Shown here in pieces: positions 1-11,417 of a DNA stretch of 64,000 bases. The stretch comes from Epichloe hybrida. Its lineage: Eukaryota > Ascomycota > Sordariomycetes > Hypocreales > Clavicipitaceae. The position numbers and the translations under genes were made by a program. Position 1 is the stretch's first letter. Each line of letters begins with the position of its first letter. Below the pieces are notes generated by a model. It ran no database searches. It was not told where the DNA came from and saw only the letters and a list, made by a program, of their open reading frames with translations. The stretch is taken from contig JAFEKR010000001.1 of assembly GCA_019022495.1 (NCBI GenBank), forward strand, positions 2,728,001 through 2,792,000, in the 5' to 3' direction.

Positions 1-439
1 CCAGGTTTTTTCATCCATGGATGCCACCTCTGGTCATTGGCCCTTGGCCTACGAGTTATGCTTTGATGATCGATCATCATTGGTGCACAATCGCACCAAA
101 GGGGGGCCCCGCCTACACCCGCCCGGGCTCAGGGTTCCGATCTTTGGCTAACAAACCAACAAACCAACAAACCAACAAATATCCAGGCTGCCACCTGGCT
201 GACCACGCAGCAATCATCATCTCCAGTCGTCAATAATCATCTTACATGATGGTCAAATTACGCATGACAAAGCGGCCATGTAACAAGAGTACCTGATCTT
301 CGTCGCACAGGATCAAGCGCTATGCTGACCTTGTTTTTTCTTTGGTCTATTGCGATGTAGCCTGTTATCAGGTCGCATCCAGCTCTAGGACATCGAGTAC
401 TTCTATGCTAGTTCGTAAAGACACCGTGCTCACTTTTGT
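1..439. other. Intergenic sequence, window start
   Basis: No coding region is supported here. It holds a short tandem run of an 8-bp unit (ACAAACCA-like, 150-179) and is the 3' flank of the kinase gene. Nothing resembles a telomere repeat or an RNA gene. Confidence 0.6.
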
Positions 440-2058
440 TCATAAGCTTGCCTCAAAATCAGGAAGTGCCCACTTCACCATCCATTCCGACTTCAGGACT
501 TCTTCAGTCGTAGGCTGCTCCTCCGGCCTGAATGAAAGCATTCGGCGCATCAAGTCTAAAAGAGCAGCAGTCTCTTCTCTGCTGAATTCTCCCGCGTCAA
601 GCTTTCGGCGATATTTCTGTACGCATTCCTCAAATGCATCATTGAGGCGCGGCCATACATGGCGAGCCTTCTTTGGCCGTCCATGCTCGTCAAAAAAAAG
701 GTTCCGTGCCTCCCAACGCTCGAACCAGCTTGAAGGAATAGGCCCCAGCACATCAATCTGCTGAGATGCTACTTCATCGATGCCAACAAACTCGCTGCTA
801 AACAGCGCCTTCATGCAGATTATCTCCCAAATTGCCGTAGCAAGACTCCATATGTCTGCCGAGTAGGAAAGATGCAACCCTGGTTCAAAAAACGCTTCTG
901 GCGGCCGCATAGCCACAGGTGTTTTGCAATCTTCTCCCAAACGAGGATCCAGGTCTGGGGCAAACGACTCTCCAAAGTCACTGAGAAGCACCCGCGCATC
1001 AGATGGAACAAATTCTTTCGCGTCTTTGCCCATGCAGAGGGGTACTACTGCCTTTGATGGAACACCCGGTGGAAGGCGCTTTCCGTCCCGCCTCATGACA
1101 GGGACCGTCTCAGGGTCGCCATACTCTTCACGGAGCTGCTCGACCGATAGCTCGTCGAAAGTCGCCGGGGGCTTGACCAATACGTTGCGTAGATGTATAT
1201 CTGAAAGATGATTAGTCAATGCAAGCCCAAGTGGCCAAGTATACTGCTTTGAGAACGCAGACCTCCATGAACATAGCCCCGTGAATGTACATAAGAGACG
1301 GCGAGTGCCAGCTTGTAGGCCAAAGCTCGTGCAACTTTGATGGGGAACAGGCGGCTGAATGAGATCTCCCTGAGATTGCACATTGCCGGTGTCGTTGTAT
1401 AGCATGAGTGACGTCCATTAGGACCGTGGAGTTCGAATTCGTCAAGGGGGACAGGGACCAAGTTTTGCCCTAGATGTCGTGACGACGACGACGACGACGA
1501 CGACGGGGGGTGCATTGCAAGGGCTCTGAGAACGCCGATCTCCCGCGGCTGTGAGTTCGCTATGCAGACTTTGATGGCGATATATCGCTTCATGCAGACA
1601 TGGTGCGCTAACCAAACAGTTGAATAGCCTCCATATCCTAGCTTTTCAACAACGCGGTATCGCCCGTCAAGTATGTCCTCAATCATGACGGGATGATAGC
1701 CACCCGGTTTATACTTGGCGAGAGGTTCCGCACCGTCAACCCATTCGTACTCGGCATGAGAACACGGCACGTCCTCCGTATGCTGCCTTGATGACGAACA
1801 AAAGCTGGCGCAGCTGTGCAGAGTCAACAAACCTAGCCCTGCCCCCCCTCTGTGGTGGACAAACGGCGGGCCTAGAAGCCCTGGTTGTTGCCGCGAGGTT
1901 CGTGAGAAGGCAAGAACAGAGGTCAGATTTTTCGCAGTTGCCGCAAAATATCGCACACGTGACCAGCACCATCCTAACACAAACTCATTGAGGACAAGCT
2001 TGATTTGAGACATGTCATTCAAAACAGCATTTCCAAGCTTATCGCGCGATTTGTGCAT
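440..2058 (-). CDS. SRPK-like serine/threonine protein kinase
   Basis: A protein kinase of the fungal SRPK-like expansion, predicted to phosphorylate Ser/Thr (SR-type) substrates. The exons are 2058-1263 and 1200-440; the 62-bp intron (1201-1262) splits the catalytic-loop Asp codon, and splicing restores VHGDIHLRNVLV. Visible motifs are the Gly loop KLGYGGYSTVWLA, the ATP-binding Lys in YIAIK, the catalytic Asp and Asn (HGDIHLRN), the DFG in LLSDFGESF and RPPEAFF in place of the usual APE. The family-typical lead-in EYEWVDGAEPLAKYKPGGYHPV precedes the domain. A (TCG)n run adds eight serines between the ATP Lys and helix C. The start is uncertain: the frame is open from the ATG at 2058, but the first ~90 residues look unlike the family and may hide an intron or be 5' leader. 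The family call is firm; the substrate is unknown. Confidence 0.85.
1201..1262 (-). other. Intron in the kinase gene
   Basis: The donor reads GAG|GTCTGC and the acceptor TTTCAG|AT. Removing 62 bp joins G to AT and creates the invariant catalytic Asp codon, which strongly supports the junction. Confidence 0.85.
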
Positions 2059-2571
2059 TCGGCGGGCTAAGCATGGGACGTGGAAGGGGGAGAGAAGGGG
2101 GGGGGGGGGCAGATCTGAGATGATTACGTACTGGACCGGGGCTATTATGGCACTTGCCTGGACGTCTCAAAGCCGACGACGCCTTGCAGCAAAGTGAATG
2201 ACTTTATGTGCGAGATTGAAGTTTCTCAAAGCAGGCAGGCGAACTCAATTCCTGGTGGAGCGGTCGCATCATTTCACGCTACAGTACTCCTACCATTTGG
2301 CCATCATAATGATACTTGAGCAGACGGGTACGATCCAATGGAAAAGGTAAGTGTGAGCAAAACACGTATCTTGTCACTAAATTTAACGTCCCATACGCCA
2401 AGAAAACTCATCTTGATAGACACTTCTGAAAAAATTGCCCACAACAATGATACATCACCCGTAGAGCGAGAAATCTCGAGCCTGAGGTCCTTACACGGGC
2501 CCGCGTTGAGGTACAATAAAACACTTCTCGCCATCTCATAATTCGAAACAGAAAAATCTCAGGGTGCGCTC
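2059..2571. other. Intergenic, kinase 5' flank and Myb gene 3' flank
   Basis: No gene is seen. It contains a G-run (about 2095-2110) and otherwise unremarkable sequence serving as the upstream region of the kinase. Confidence 0.5.
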
Positions 2572-5368
2572 TCAGGCCTCAGCTGCGACTTTGGCTGGCA
2601 GATCCTCCATATCGTCCATAACACTATCATCGTCGTCTGGTAGCAACTGCTGACCGCCCTTATTGCTTCCCGGGGATTGGAATTTGCTTGGCGTCTTCTT
2701 CTTGCGGAACTGCTCTACGTCAATCTCCGAATCATGGTCTTGAGCTTGTTCGTGCTCTTGGGTTGCATCTTCGATGGGGTCAGCTTCTGTCACCACAGAC
2801 TTGCGGCCTCGCTTACGAGACGTCGAAGTCTTGTTGCCTCGCTTGGCAGGCGTTGTCCTGCTTGTCGTTTGATCGGCTTCCGCCAGGGCAGGATCAATCT
2901 GCATTTCTTCATCATGTGGCTGGTTTTGCTCCTCCTCGCCGGTGGCTGCTTCTGAACCACCATTGTAGTTCTCGCCATCGTCTTCCACATCTGGCCCAGT
3001 GACGAATTCTGTGTTCATCTGGCCGCGCCCATTAGTTTGGGTGCTGACTGTCGCCGTGATGGTTCGTATGAAATGCATTTCATCAGCATCATCAAAGAGC
3101 TCATCAGGCACATCGGGGAGGTCGCCATTTTGGTTGTAATGCTCCACCAGGTAATGTGCCGTGTCGCGTACCGAGGCTTCCGTGTGATTTGGGACAATCG
3201 CCTTGAGACGTCGCCACAAAAGCATTTGCGTATAACGGTGCCACCGGTTACGGAACGGCTTATCGACCAATCTTTGCCAGGGAATTTTGACATCCGTACC
3301 GACCGCAGTGGCTTGAATGGCCATTACAAGACGATATCGTTCTTCGCCAGGCATGACAGCAATTTGACGTCGAGCCTTCTCCAGCCTGAACGATATTTGC
3401 GAATCAGGCTGAGTGGAAGCGAGCTGGTCCCTACCATGCGTGCGAATGTTGAGTGATTTCCATTTTGTGATGCACTGTAATCGACTGCGAGTCCGGTCCA
3501 TGCGCTCGCTGATATCCTGCCAATCAATGAGTTCTTCGTAGCTCTTCTGCAGTATAGCCCTAGACGGCTCGTTTGCGCGCAACTCATCAATGGCGTGCAT
3601 CGACTCCATGATATACTGGGTGAGACGGGCTTCCTCGTGTTCATCCCATGCATCTTTGCGCTGATTTGCGCCGCATACGATATAATTGCGGTATCGATCT
3701 CGTAGATCCTCTGGATGCCGGTTAATCAGACCCGCAATATGTGACCATTTCGTGCCATGAATATTGATGAGCTCGGCAAGCTCGGCGTCTTGTTCTGTTG
3801 TCCAGGTTCCGCGAGCAACAAAGTTGTGGAACTTCTTGCGCGTGATATTGATCATTTTCTGTCTATGCCGATCGGGGCATTCGGAAAAGATGCGAGTCCA
3901 GAGTTGCGCGTTGGTTTCTCCGGCCGTCGTTCCACCAGGAGCATGAATAAGCTAACCATTAGGTTTAGTTTCATTCTTTCGCGGTTGCATAGGTGGCACT
4001 TACTTCATTCACTTCTTGCTGCGTCAGACCGTTGTCCTCCCGGAAAGATTCCACTGCCCGTGATATGCGTGCAAGTTCAGCATCACTAAATCGGCCTTGC
4101 GTGAACCCAGTCAAGCGATTTCGCCTCTCGCCGGCTCCCTCTTCGCCGTTTTCTGCATCAACTGACCCGCCGCGCATCGACTGAGAGAGCCTCTCTCTCT
4201 TTGGTTTACGGCCACAGGATTCCTTCTTGGCTGCGCGCTTTGTCCTGTTACGGGGCTTTGGCGTCATAGCCGACGGCGACGGCAGTTCTGTCAGCCCATT
4301 ATTGTTGTCGTCCAAAATCTCCGGGCTGGGTCGCTCGAAGTAGGTGGGTTTGGCCTTCTTTCGCGTAGATCGTGATTTTTTTTGCTGTGGGCTAGTCAAC
4401 TGAGCTTCAGCTGTCGTATCTATGCCAGTGCTAAGGGGCTCCTGAAGATAGTGATCGGGCATATCTGTGTCGTGGTCACCCTGGGGCACTTCATCTTGAC
4501 TCTGCTGCCCATTGCGGTGCTCATTCCATGCTTCCCGGGCAATGCGTTCTGCCTCGTAATCCGTATCAGCAGTCGCACCTGTTGCGGCTTGTCCAAGACT
4601 GGTGGTCGCTACATCGACATCCATTGGAGCAGACACGGGAACACTATTCTCCCTCGATCGGGCTTCTCGGGATTGACTGCGCCGGCGCAAGTGTGCGACA
4701 GTCGGTGATGCTTGGGGATCCGATCCTGGCTCATTGTCTTCGTAAATGACGCTTTCAGGGACACCTCGTTTGTCCTTGCCCTTGTGGAGGAAAGAAGTCG
4801 CGCCTGCCCCCGGTGAACCATGACGCTCTTCTTCGCCAGATGGAACCTCGGACTCTTGATCTCTGGACCTGTGCTTCTTTCGTCGCTTCCCATCAGCCGA
4901 GTCAGAGAGCTTACGTTTCTTCTTTGTTTTTGAGGCCGCCGCGGCCTCTTCTTGCAGCTGGCCCCAGGGTGTGTCGGCGGCTGGCTCAGCTTCCTCTTTC
5001 GACGGTTGGCTGTCGGGAACTTCCACATCTCTTGTCGACTTCTTCTTCGACTTCCGGTGCTTCCTGGTTGAATGGTCCCCTGCTTCGGCAACGGACGAGC
5101 TGAGGGCAGCACCCTCTAGAGATGCTCGTCGCTTCTTGTCTCTCTTATCCTTCTTGTCGCGTTTTGACTTCCTCGACGATGAGTGCATGGGTGCGTCTTC
5201 AGACATGATGGCTTCTGGTGCCTGGGAGGAAAATGTAGTTGGTGCGGAGTTGCTGTCGAACATCTCGATGGCGCCAAAATCGGCGTCGACACCGTTGTCC
5301 TCGTCTACATTCGCGCCACCAGAACCTTCGGAACCAGCAATTGAGCGATCATCTTCGACATCGGCCAT
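2572..5368 (-). CDS. REB1/TTF-I-like Myb DNA-binding protein
   Basis: The exons are 5368-4004 and 3951-2572, with a 52-bp intron (3952-4003, donor GAA|GTAAGT, acceptor TTAG). Together they encode 914 aa. The N-terminal half is acidic and low-complexity with lysine-rich nuclear-localisation-like clusters. From about residue 503 come tandem Myb/SANT repeats: GTWTTEQDAELAELI..KWSHIAGLI and KDAWDEHEEARLTQYI..WQDISERM, then a third Trp-rich helical segment. This layout matches fungal Reb1/Nsi1 and animal TTF-I, which bind rDNA terminators, stop RNA polymerase I and arrest replication forks. The C-terminus is acidic with further basic patches. Another Myb-family nuclear factor remains possible, since specificity cannot be read from sequence. 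Confidence 0.8.
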
Positions 5369-5894
5369 GTTAACAGAAGGGTCGCCGTCGCGGCCTGTGG
5401 CTGCTACTCGTTGTTCGCAATTCTATCGAGCAATTATGGCAGAGTGGATGCAAGACAGGAAGGAATGTGGCCATCTGGTGGTGTTTGCAAGCATTAGATT
5501 AAGATCGCGAGGCTGGGTTTCGGTTTTGCGACCACCTGTGGTGAACTGTGGGGCCACAAATTTTGGAGTCGTGTCGACTGGCGCCCAGGCGTTTGTCAAA
5601 TTTATGGTTATTGATCAAACAAAGGTCGCGAGGGTTGATGCCTAAGTTCTGAGGCTCCCAATTTGCAACCTCACCTCCCGCAATGGTTTCTGGCAGCCAT
5701 TTTAATAATTTAAGGTCTAAAATACAGTTTATACATGAAAAAAAAAAAAAAGAAAACTATAACACAGCCTAGAAACAATCCTCTGTTCCTTTACATTCGT
5801 TCTTGCATACAATCCAATACAATATACACGACAATTTAAGAAATACACGAAAGTAACCGTTTCCCCCCCCCCTTTCGTGAAACCCCCATATCGC
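5369..5894. other. Intergenic, tail-to-head spacer
   Basis: This lies upstream of the Myb gene and downstream of the AAA gene. It contains an A-run (about 5737-5752) and a C-run near 5864-5873. No coding region is supported. Confidence 0.5.
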
Positions 5895-7512
5895 TCAGTC
5901 TTCTTTCTCTTCATCCTCTTCAGGCATTTGCAGCTTGACAGTGAACTTGTTTCGCTCCTGTGCGATATCGTACTGCCCGCCCAGGACCAGATCCTTGGCA
6001 ACCAGTTCTCTTGTTCGTCCCAAGCTTTCGATGGCGGCAATTCTTTCAATAGTGTCCTCCAAGTGTTGCTTGAAGCCTGGCTGGCTGCAAATCTCCCTAA
6101 ACGCGCGGTGCATTGGCACGATCTTGCGCATTGAGATCTTGAAATCGATCATGATTTCCTGCATACTGCTCTTGCCGACTAGAGCGTGTGCCAGAACCAT
6201 GGCAGCAGCCTGTGGGGGGATGCAGGAGAGGAGCATATGGTCAGTCTTCTATAATTGTGACTCGTGGGAATGCTTTGAAAAGAGTGCAAAGCGAGAAAAC
6301 TTACAGCCCATTTCTGCTGATCCATGACGTCGTCATCCATTTCCGAGCCCATGATCCAACACTGGTTTAACAACCATCTCTTCTCAGTGTCCTTGATGCT
6401 TTCACATGTGGCGAGCATGTCGTGGCTTTTGGCTACGCGGTTCAAAAAGCTCAGCCGGCCTCCGACGCGATCGTACACGTTTTCAAGCTGTTCTTCGGAC
6501 AACTTCTCGCCAAAGTAGCGCATACGGTATCGTTGCAACGCCTGGACGGCTTGCTGTTTGGGAAGATCGGTGACTGGCAGAACTTCCATCCTGGTAGACA
6601 GCTGCTTGAGGCGCTCATAAACCCAGTAGTCGTCCGAGTTGAACACCATAGTAACCAAGCCCGCAGCAGCCCATTGCTCGGCGCGCTGTTGAAAAAGTTC
6701 GATGAGATTGCGGCCATCATCGTCGTGTCGTAACAGGTGCATCTGGTTGACAATGACGACGAGAGGCTTCCTCCTCACCCGGAAAAGGTTCATCGCTACC
6801 TTTTCCAGGAGGGCAGGATCCAGAGCCAGTCGCTCGAATGTAGTCCCGCGTCATATTTTCAGGGTCAGCATGGGCTTCAAACATGGCTACGCCATCACCG
6901 TCGATCTTGCGCATTGCTTCGATGAGCATACTGCTCTTGCCGGAGCCCTTCTCGCCCAGTATGAGATAGTAGTGACCAACTTCTTGGCCAGTGATGATGC
7001 GATCCACGTGTTCCTGCTCTGGTCGGCGAACCCAGTGCTCCTCGCCGGGCGGGTGGCTGTGTGGAACATCTTTGCCCACGGCAGCTAATTCAAGGACAGG
7101 ATCCCCAGGCTCGAAAGCCCGCGTCATTTTTCGCAGGACGAGCATCTTGTAGCATTTGTGGTAGAGGTAGCCGGCGCCTGCAAAGCCCACGCCCAAGACA
7201 AATATTGAAGCAAACGTTGTGGCGGCGGATTCGCCCATCTTGGCGAAAATGGACGGGTCATTTGATCTGCGACTTTTGCTTCCATGGTCTTCATTCTGGG
7301 TGGCATTTTCTGTTCGCTCGTGTCAGCAATGATGCCAGGAGAGATGCGCCCCAGGAGTCCAGCATTAATGGAACATGCCGACTGATTTTTCCTCGCCGTT
7401 TTAAACGACATCGACCCGGGCAAGACGCACTACTTACCGCTGCGTCTGGCGTCAAACTTTGAAAAATGTCGTGAGCATATGACGGATTGACCAATTCGCC
7501 TGGGAGCGACAT
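5895..7512 (-). pseudogene. AAA+ P-loop ATPase gene, frame broken and internally shortened
   Basis: The pieces are 7512-7438 (MSLPGELVNPSYAHDIF...), intron 7296-7437, then 7295 to about 6850, then the same domain in another frame to 6305, intron 6210-6304, and 6209-5895. A membrane segment (FASIFVLGVGFAGAGYLYH) precedes Walker A GEKGSGKSS. Walker B is KPLVVIVNQMHLL, followed by FNSDDYWVYERLK. The fungal relatives as I recall them carry a 25-30 residue stretch between the EAHAD and RGTT motifs. Here that stretch is missing, the frame shifts, and the downstream frame begins just after a TGA (about 6859). A second in-frame shortening seems to follow HALVGK. The rest is free of stops, so this is either a recent pseudogene or an assembly deletion. 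The family is probably a mitochondrial or membrane-anchored AAA protein of unknown role. Confidence 0.65.
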
Positions 7513-8384
7513 TCACTGCCTTAGCAAATGGCCGCGGTGCGTGCGGAATGGATCGTACTGCATGCATACTGAGATTAGGAATAATTTGCGAATTTGCCCA
7601 CTCCGGTCTGATGAGCATCAAGTGTAATACCACCGCACACGGATACGCAGGTGCGGATTAGGGCCAATCTCGTGGCAATCTCGTGGCGCAGACGCAGGCG
7701 TTGTACATATCATAGGGCGTTTCAGGATCATTGAACGATAACTGATTATAATAATAACTGGAGCTGAAACTGACCACTGTAAGTGCTAAGAACAAGTGGG
7801 GCCAGCACGAAGTTGGGGAGTGACTTGAGGTTCATTTTAACGTTGCCCTTGAAACATTCTTTCTTGATCAAGGATAACTCTACAATAATCTTCGCTGCTT
7901 CGTTCGTTCGGTCACAGTGCTGCATGATGCAAACGTTGGGCTGCCCAGCTGTTACCAGATGCAGCTAGCATGTAGTCTCAAGACGCCTCGAGTCATGGTT
8001 GGTCAAAAACTTGTGGTAATAGAATAATAATCCGTCTTTCATTGGCCACTACGGATTATTACCACCATCACATCGCGTTCGGCATCTTCAATGTCCGGTG
8101 CCTGCTTGATCATCTTGCCCACTACACACGAAGGCTTCTGGGAGCTTTGAGCTACCGTATCACATATCACACATCCGGAGACCCGGCAGAAGCCCCATGT
8201 GAGGACTTGTAACTCTCGCTCACACTCGTCGGGACCGAACAGCTCTGGTGACCTGGCCCATCCGATCCGCAGAATGGTATGGTAGAGAGCTTGGGGTAGT
8301 CTTTTAACCGACAAAGCTTTCCGTCCAGAATGAACCATCCGTCACTTGTCATCGATCCATCCGCCACATGTTGTCGATCAAATC
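7513..8384. other. Divergent promoter region between AAA gene and P450
   Basis: About 870 bp separate two divergent genes. No open frame with coding character is seen; the short frames on both strands lack recognisable motifs. Confidence 0.5.
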
Positions 8385-10299
8385 ATGGACCTTCATGCTG
8401 CGCTGCCCACCATAGCTGCCTCTCTTTTGATCTTGATTGTGTCCAACTTGCTGTGGAAGCTGAGGACTCATCGGCGGCAATTCCAACATCTTGTACGTCT
8501 TGAAATTGGCCGTGCTTTCTTTTCCCCTTCTTTCCATTTCTAGTTACATATCGGCTAACACAACTCATTTTTCTTCTCGATGCTCAGCCCAAGCCCCCTC
8601 ATAGCTTCTGGTTTGGCAATATTTACCCGTTTTTCAAAGCCTTGAAACAGTTCCCCGGAAATCCACCCTTCTCTGCTGTTCTCTCTCTCCTTCAGAACCA
8701 ATACAACCTTCCGGATGTGTTTTATATCGATATTTGGCCCCTCCTACGTGAGCCTTTCTTGGTGACGAGCAATCTAGTCGTTGCCGACCGCTTACTCAAT
8801 GACTATACCCGGCACCCAGCGGTACTGGGCACCGGGCTACAACCACTTGTCGGTGGTTCACGCGGGCTCGTCTCACCAAATAGATCCGAATGGCATGATT
8901 CGCGAGGCTCCATTCGCGTTGCTTTCTCAGTGAACAACGTGATGCACTACTTGCCCGAAATGGCAGAGTACTCGATGCTGCTGCGACAGGAGCTTTTGAG
9001 CCACGCAACGACGGGTCGCCGCTTCCCCTTGGTGGAAACGGTTGAAAGATGGGGAGCAGATCTCACTTTTCGATTTCTTGTCGGTGATGACACCGCCGTT
9101 CAGCAAGGAGGCTGGGGCGCTTCAGTCAATGCAGATGTTCAAACCATTATTGAGCAAGCGGATGGCTCAGTGCCCTGGAACCCATGGACCCGACGACAGA
9201 GGAGAAAGAGACGCGAGACTTGTCAAGAGCGTGTCCGCACTCTGATTCAGACGTCGCTGATCCGCGCGCTGAAACGAGATGGACCGACACAGAGCAACAA
9301 ATTCGTGCCTTTGCTGGACGCGCTGGCTATCAGATATCGGGAAGAGAACCCGGGCAGGTCGGATTGGAAACCTGACGTTCTTATTCAACATGTGGACACA
9401 GTCATGACCTTGTTTCTCGCTGCAGATGTGTCTTCCATGGTGCTTTCAGTTGCGTCCCACCACTTGCTTCTGCTCTTTTTCATATTTCCACGGCTCCAAA
9501 TATGTTTTTGTTGCTGACGTACCCCTCTCATCTAGTATGTATATGCTTATATCGCCCAGAACCCAGCCGTGGCTCTTGAGTTGCGAAAAGAGCACAGCGC
9601 TGCATTCCCAGGTGATGTCAATGACACTCTTACAGAATTTCGTCAGAACCCTGGCAAGATCAGGCAGCTTCCATACACCACGGCCGTGATCAAGGAGAGC
9701 ATGAGGCTTCGTCCTCCAGGAGTCTCAGCCACGGCTGCTCCAAAAGGGTAAAAACCATGATGGTTCTGTGTTATGATGATCAAGATATACAATGGCGAAA
9801 AATGCGATGTCTAACGTAACTTTTGCTTGTGTAGGCATACTATCAATTACGAAGGAGTAGAGCATTCTCTGGAAGGGAAATTGGTATAGTACTTCGTCAT
9901 GCGTTTGAATCGTCGAGAAATCATTCTAACATTCGTATTCTTCTACACGATGCCTAGCTCTACGCCAATATCGCCCGCCTCCAGTCCAATGACACCTACG
10001 CACCCGATCCATTCACATTCGACCCATCACGCTGGCTACCGAGCCCCGTCGCCGATCTCGCCAATTCGTGGAGACCATTTCAGCGCGGCCAGCACAGCTG
10101 CATGGGTGAGAACATGATAATGCCGGGTTTGGTCACAGCGCTTCTACTGACAGTGCGTGATATCGATTTCTCATTGGCATATGACGAAAGTGACGTGGCC
10201 CTATCACCGGAATTTGGTGGGCTTGTCTATATGGATGGCCAGTTTGCCGCAAAGCCTGCCAAGGGTCTACCTGTTACAGTAAAGGCGTTATCGCGCTGA
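8385..10299 (+). CDS. Cytochrome P450 monooxygenase
   Basis: A heme-thiolate enzyme, probably ER-anchored. The exons are 8385-8492, 8588-9448, 9536-9747, 9835-9883 and 9958-10299, giving 523 aa with all phases consistent. An N-terminal hydrophobic anchor (about residues 5-27, AASLLILIVSNLLW) is followed by a short basic/proline-rich linker (PKPPHSFW). The K-helix ExxR is KESMRLRPPG, the PERF region is FDPSRWL, and the heme-binding loop FQRGQHSCMG puts the ligand Cys near 458. The I-helix reads FLAADVSS: the usual Thr of the oxygen-activation groove is Val followed by Ser. The 49-nt exon 4 encodes HTINYEGVEHSLEGKL. The exon 2 donor (TCA|GTTGCG) is the least certain junction. No backbone biosynthetic gene adjoins, so the substrate is unknown. 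Confidence 0.88.
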
Positions 10300-11417
10300 A
10301 TTATGCTGCCTTTATGTTGTCTAGCGCCACGTCTATGTTTGGGTTGGACAAGCAACAGGTGTGAGTAAAGCGTAGTCTCAGCATCAGCTTGAACTCACTT
10401 GATGTACGTCTGATTTGCGGTACATACTTATTTGGGTAGGTAAATCATTATATATAAAAGTTTCTCCACCTAAACTTTTTGGCCAGATACATGGCTTGTT
10501 GACGACAGGCCCATGTTCTTGCGCTTGAAACTCGGACGTAGTCGGGCTTAAAAGCTGAGTGTACGTGGTTTGCTGTGGTGAAAACGGCAGGAGGTCCTAC
10601 GAGGGGGACGAAATGCAAGGGCAAGAAGATGAATGAAAGCAAGCCTCGGACCGTTTCGCTCCTTCCTCATCATAATACTGAACACATGACTGGCAAGGAC
10701 TAGGCATGCGCCGCTGATTGGGCTTTTGGGCCATCGATCCGACTGCGCAAAGATCTGGTCAAAAGAGGCGTGTCTCCTTCTTTCTTTTAACCCAAATTCA
10801 AGGCAACCCGTCCCCTCTTGACGCCATGCAAGCACAAGCACAAATCAAAGACAAACAAGGATCACATGGTGGACCGCGTGTTGATCACAAATCGCTGCGC
10901 GTGATACAAAGAGCATTGCAAAACCAACACGGATGGGAGCAGTTGCAGCCGGCGAGCTCTTTGAGCGTAGGCACGATTGATAAATACAGCCACTTGCCCA
11001 TCGCGATGGTGAATGCGATGCAGTTCGACTGGATAGCTCGACTCTAGCCCACGGACTGCCCCGTGTCTCATGTCTCATGTTTGCTGCCACGGTGCTATTC
11101 ACAGGGCAAGAAATAGCACCTACTTCGCTTTGCGGGATCGAGGTCCGCCACGGGCAATAGTGACACGAAACTGAGGGCGAGGTGAGTAGAAGGTGAGACC
11201 GCAGAACACAAACAAGCAACTGAATTCTTGAATGCCCCGCCGTCTCTCCTTTTCACAAAAGACTTGAACCGGCGACCACAATACCGATCCCCAAATTATG
11301 AATTCTACGGCATGTGCAACCCCGATGGTCTTTTTTCATTGCTGTTCTAGAGATATCGCTCACCATATCCACGCACCCCGAGATTAAAAAAAAAATCTCC
11401 GCATTTACGAAGTTCTC
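10300..11417. other. Intergenic, P450 3' flank to unknown-gene promoter
   Basis: About 1.1 kb with no supported gene. Short frames on either strand have no recognisable domain. An A-run (11387-11396) lies just before the next start codon. Confidence 0.5.

Noticed and set aside
150..179. Tandem ACAAACCA run near the window edge as a telomere-like repeat.
   Set aside because: The unit is not TTAGGG-like and the run is only a few copies; it is a simple microsatellite.
1479..1503. The poly-Ser run in the kinase as evidence of a broken kinase.
   Set aside because: It is in frame and lies between the ATP-binding Lys and helix C, where length variation is tolerated; all catalytic motifs are present.
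11255..11345. A tRNA-like GGTTCAAGTC string on the minus strand.
   Set aside because: The flanking bases do not form a T-stem or acceptor stem, and no A box is present at the right distance.
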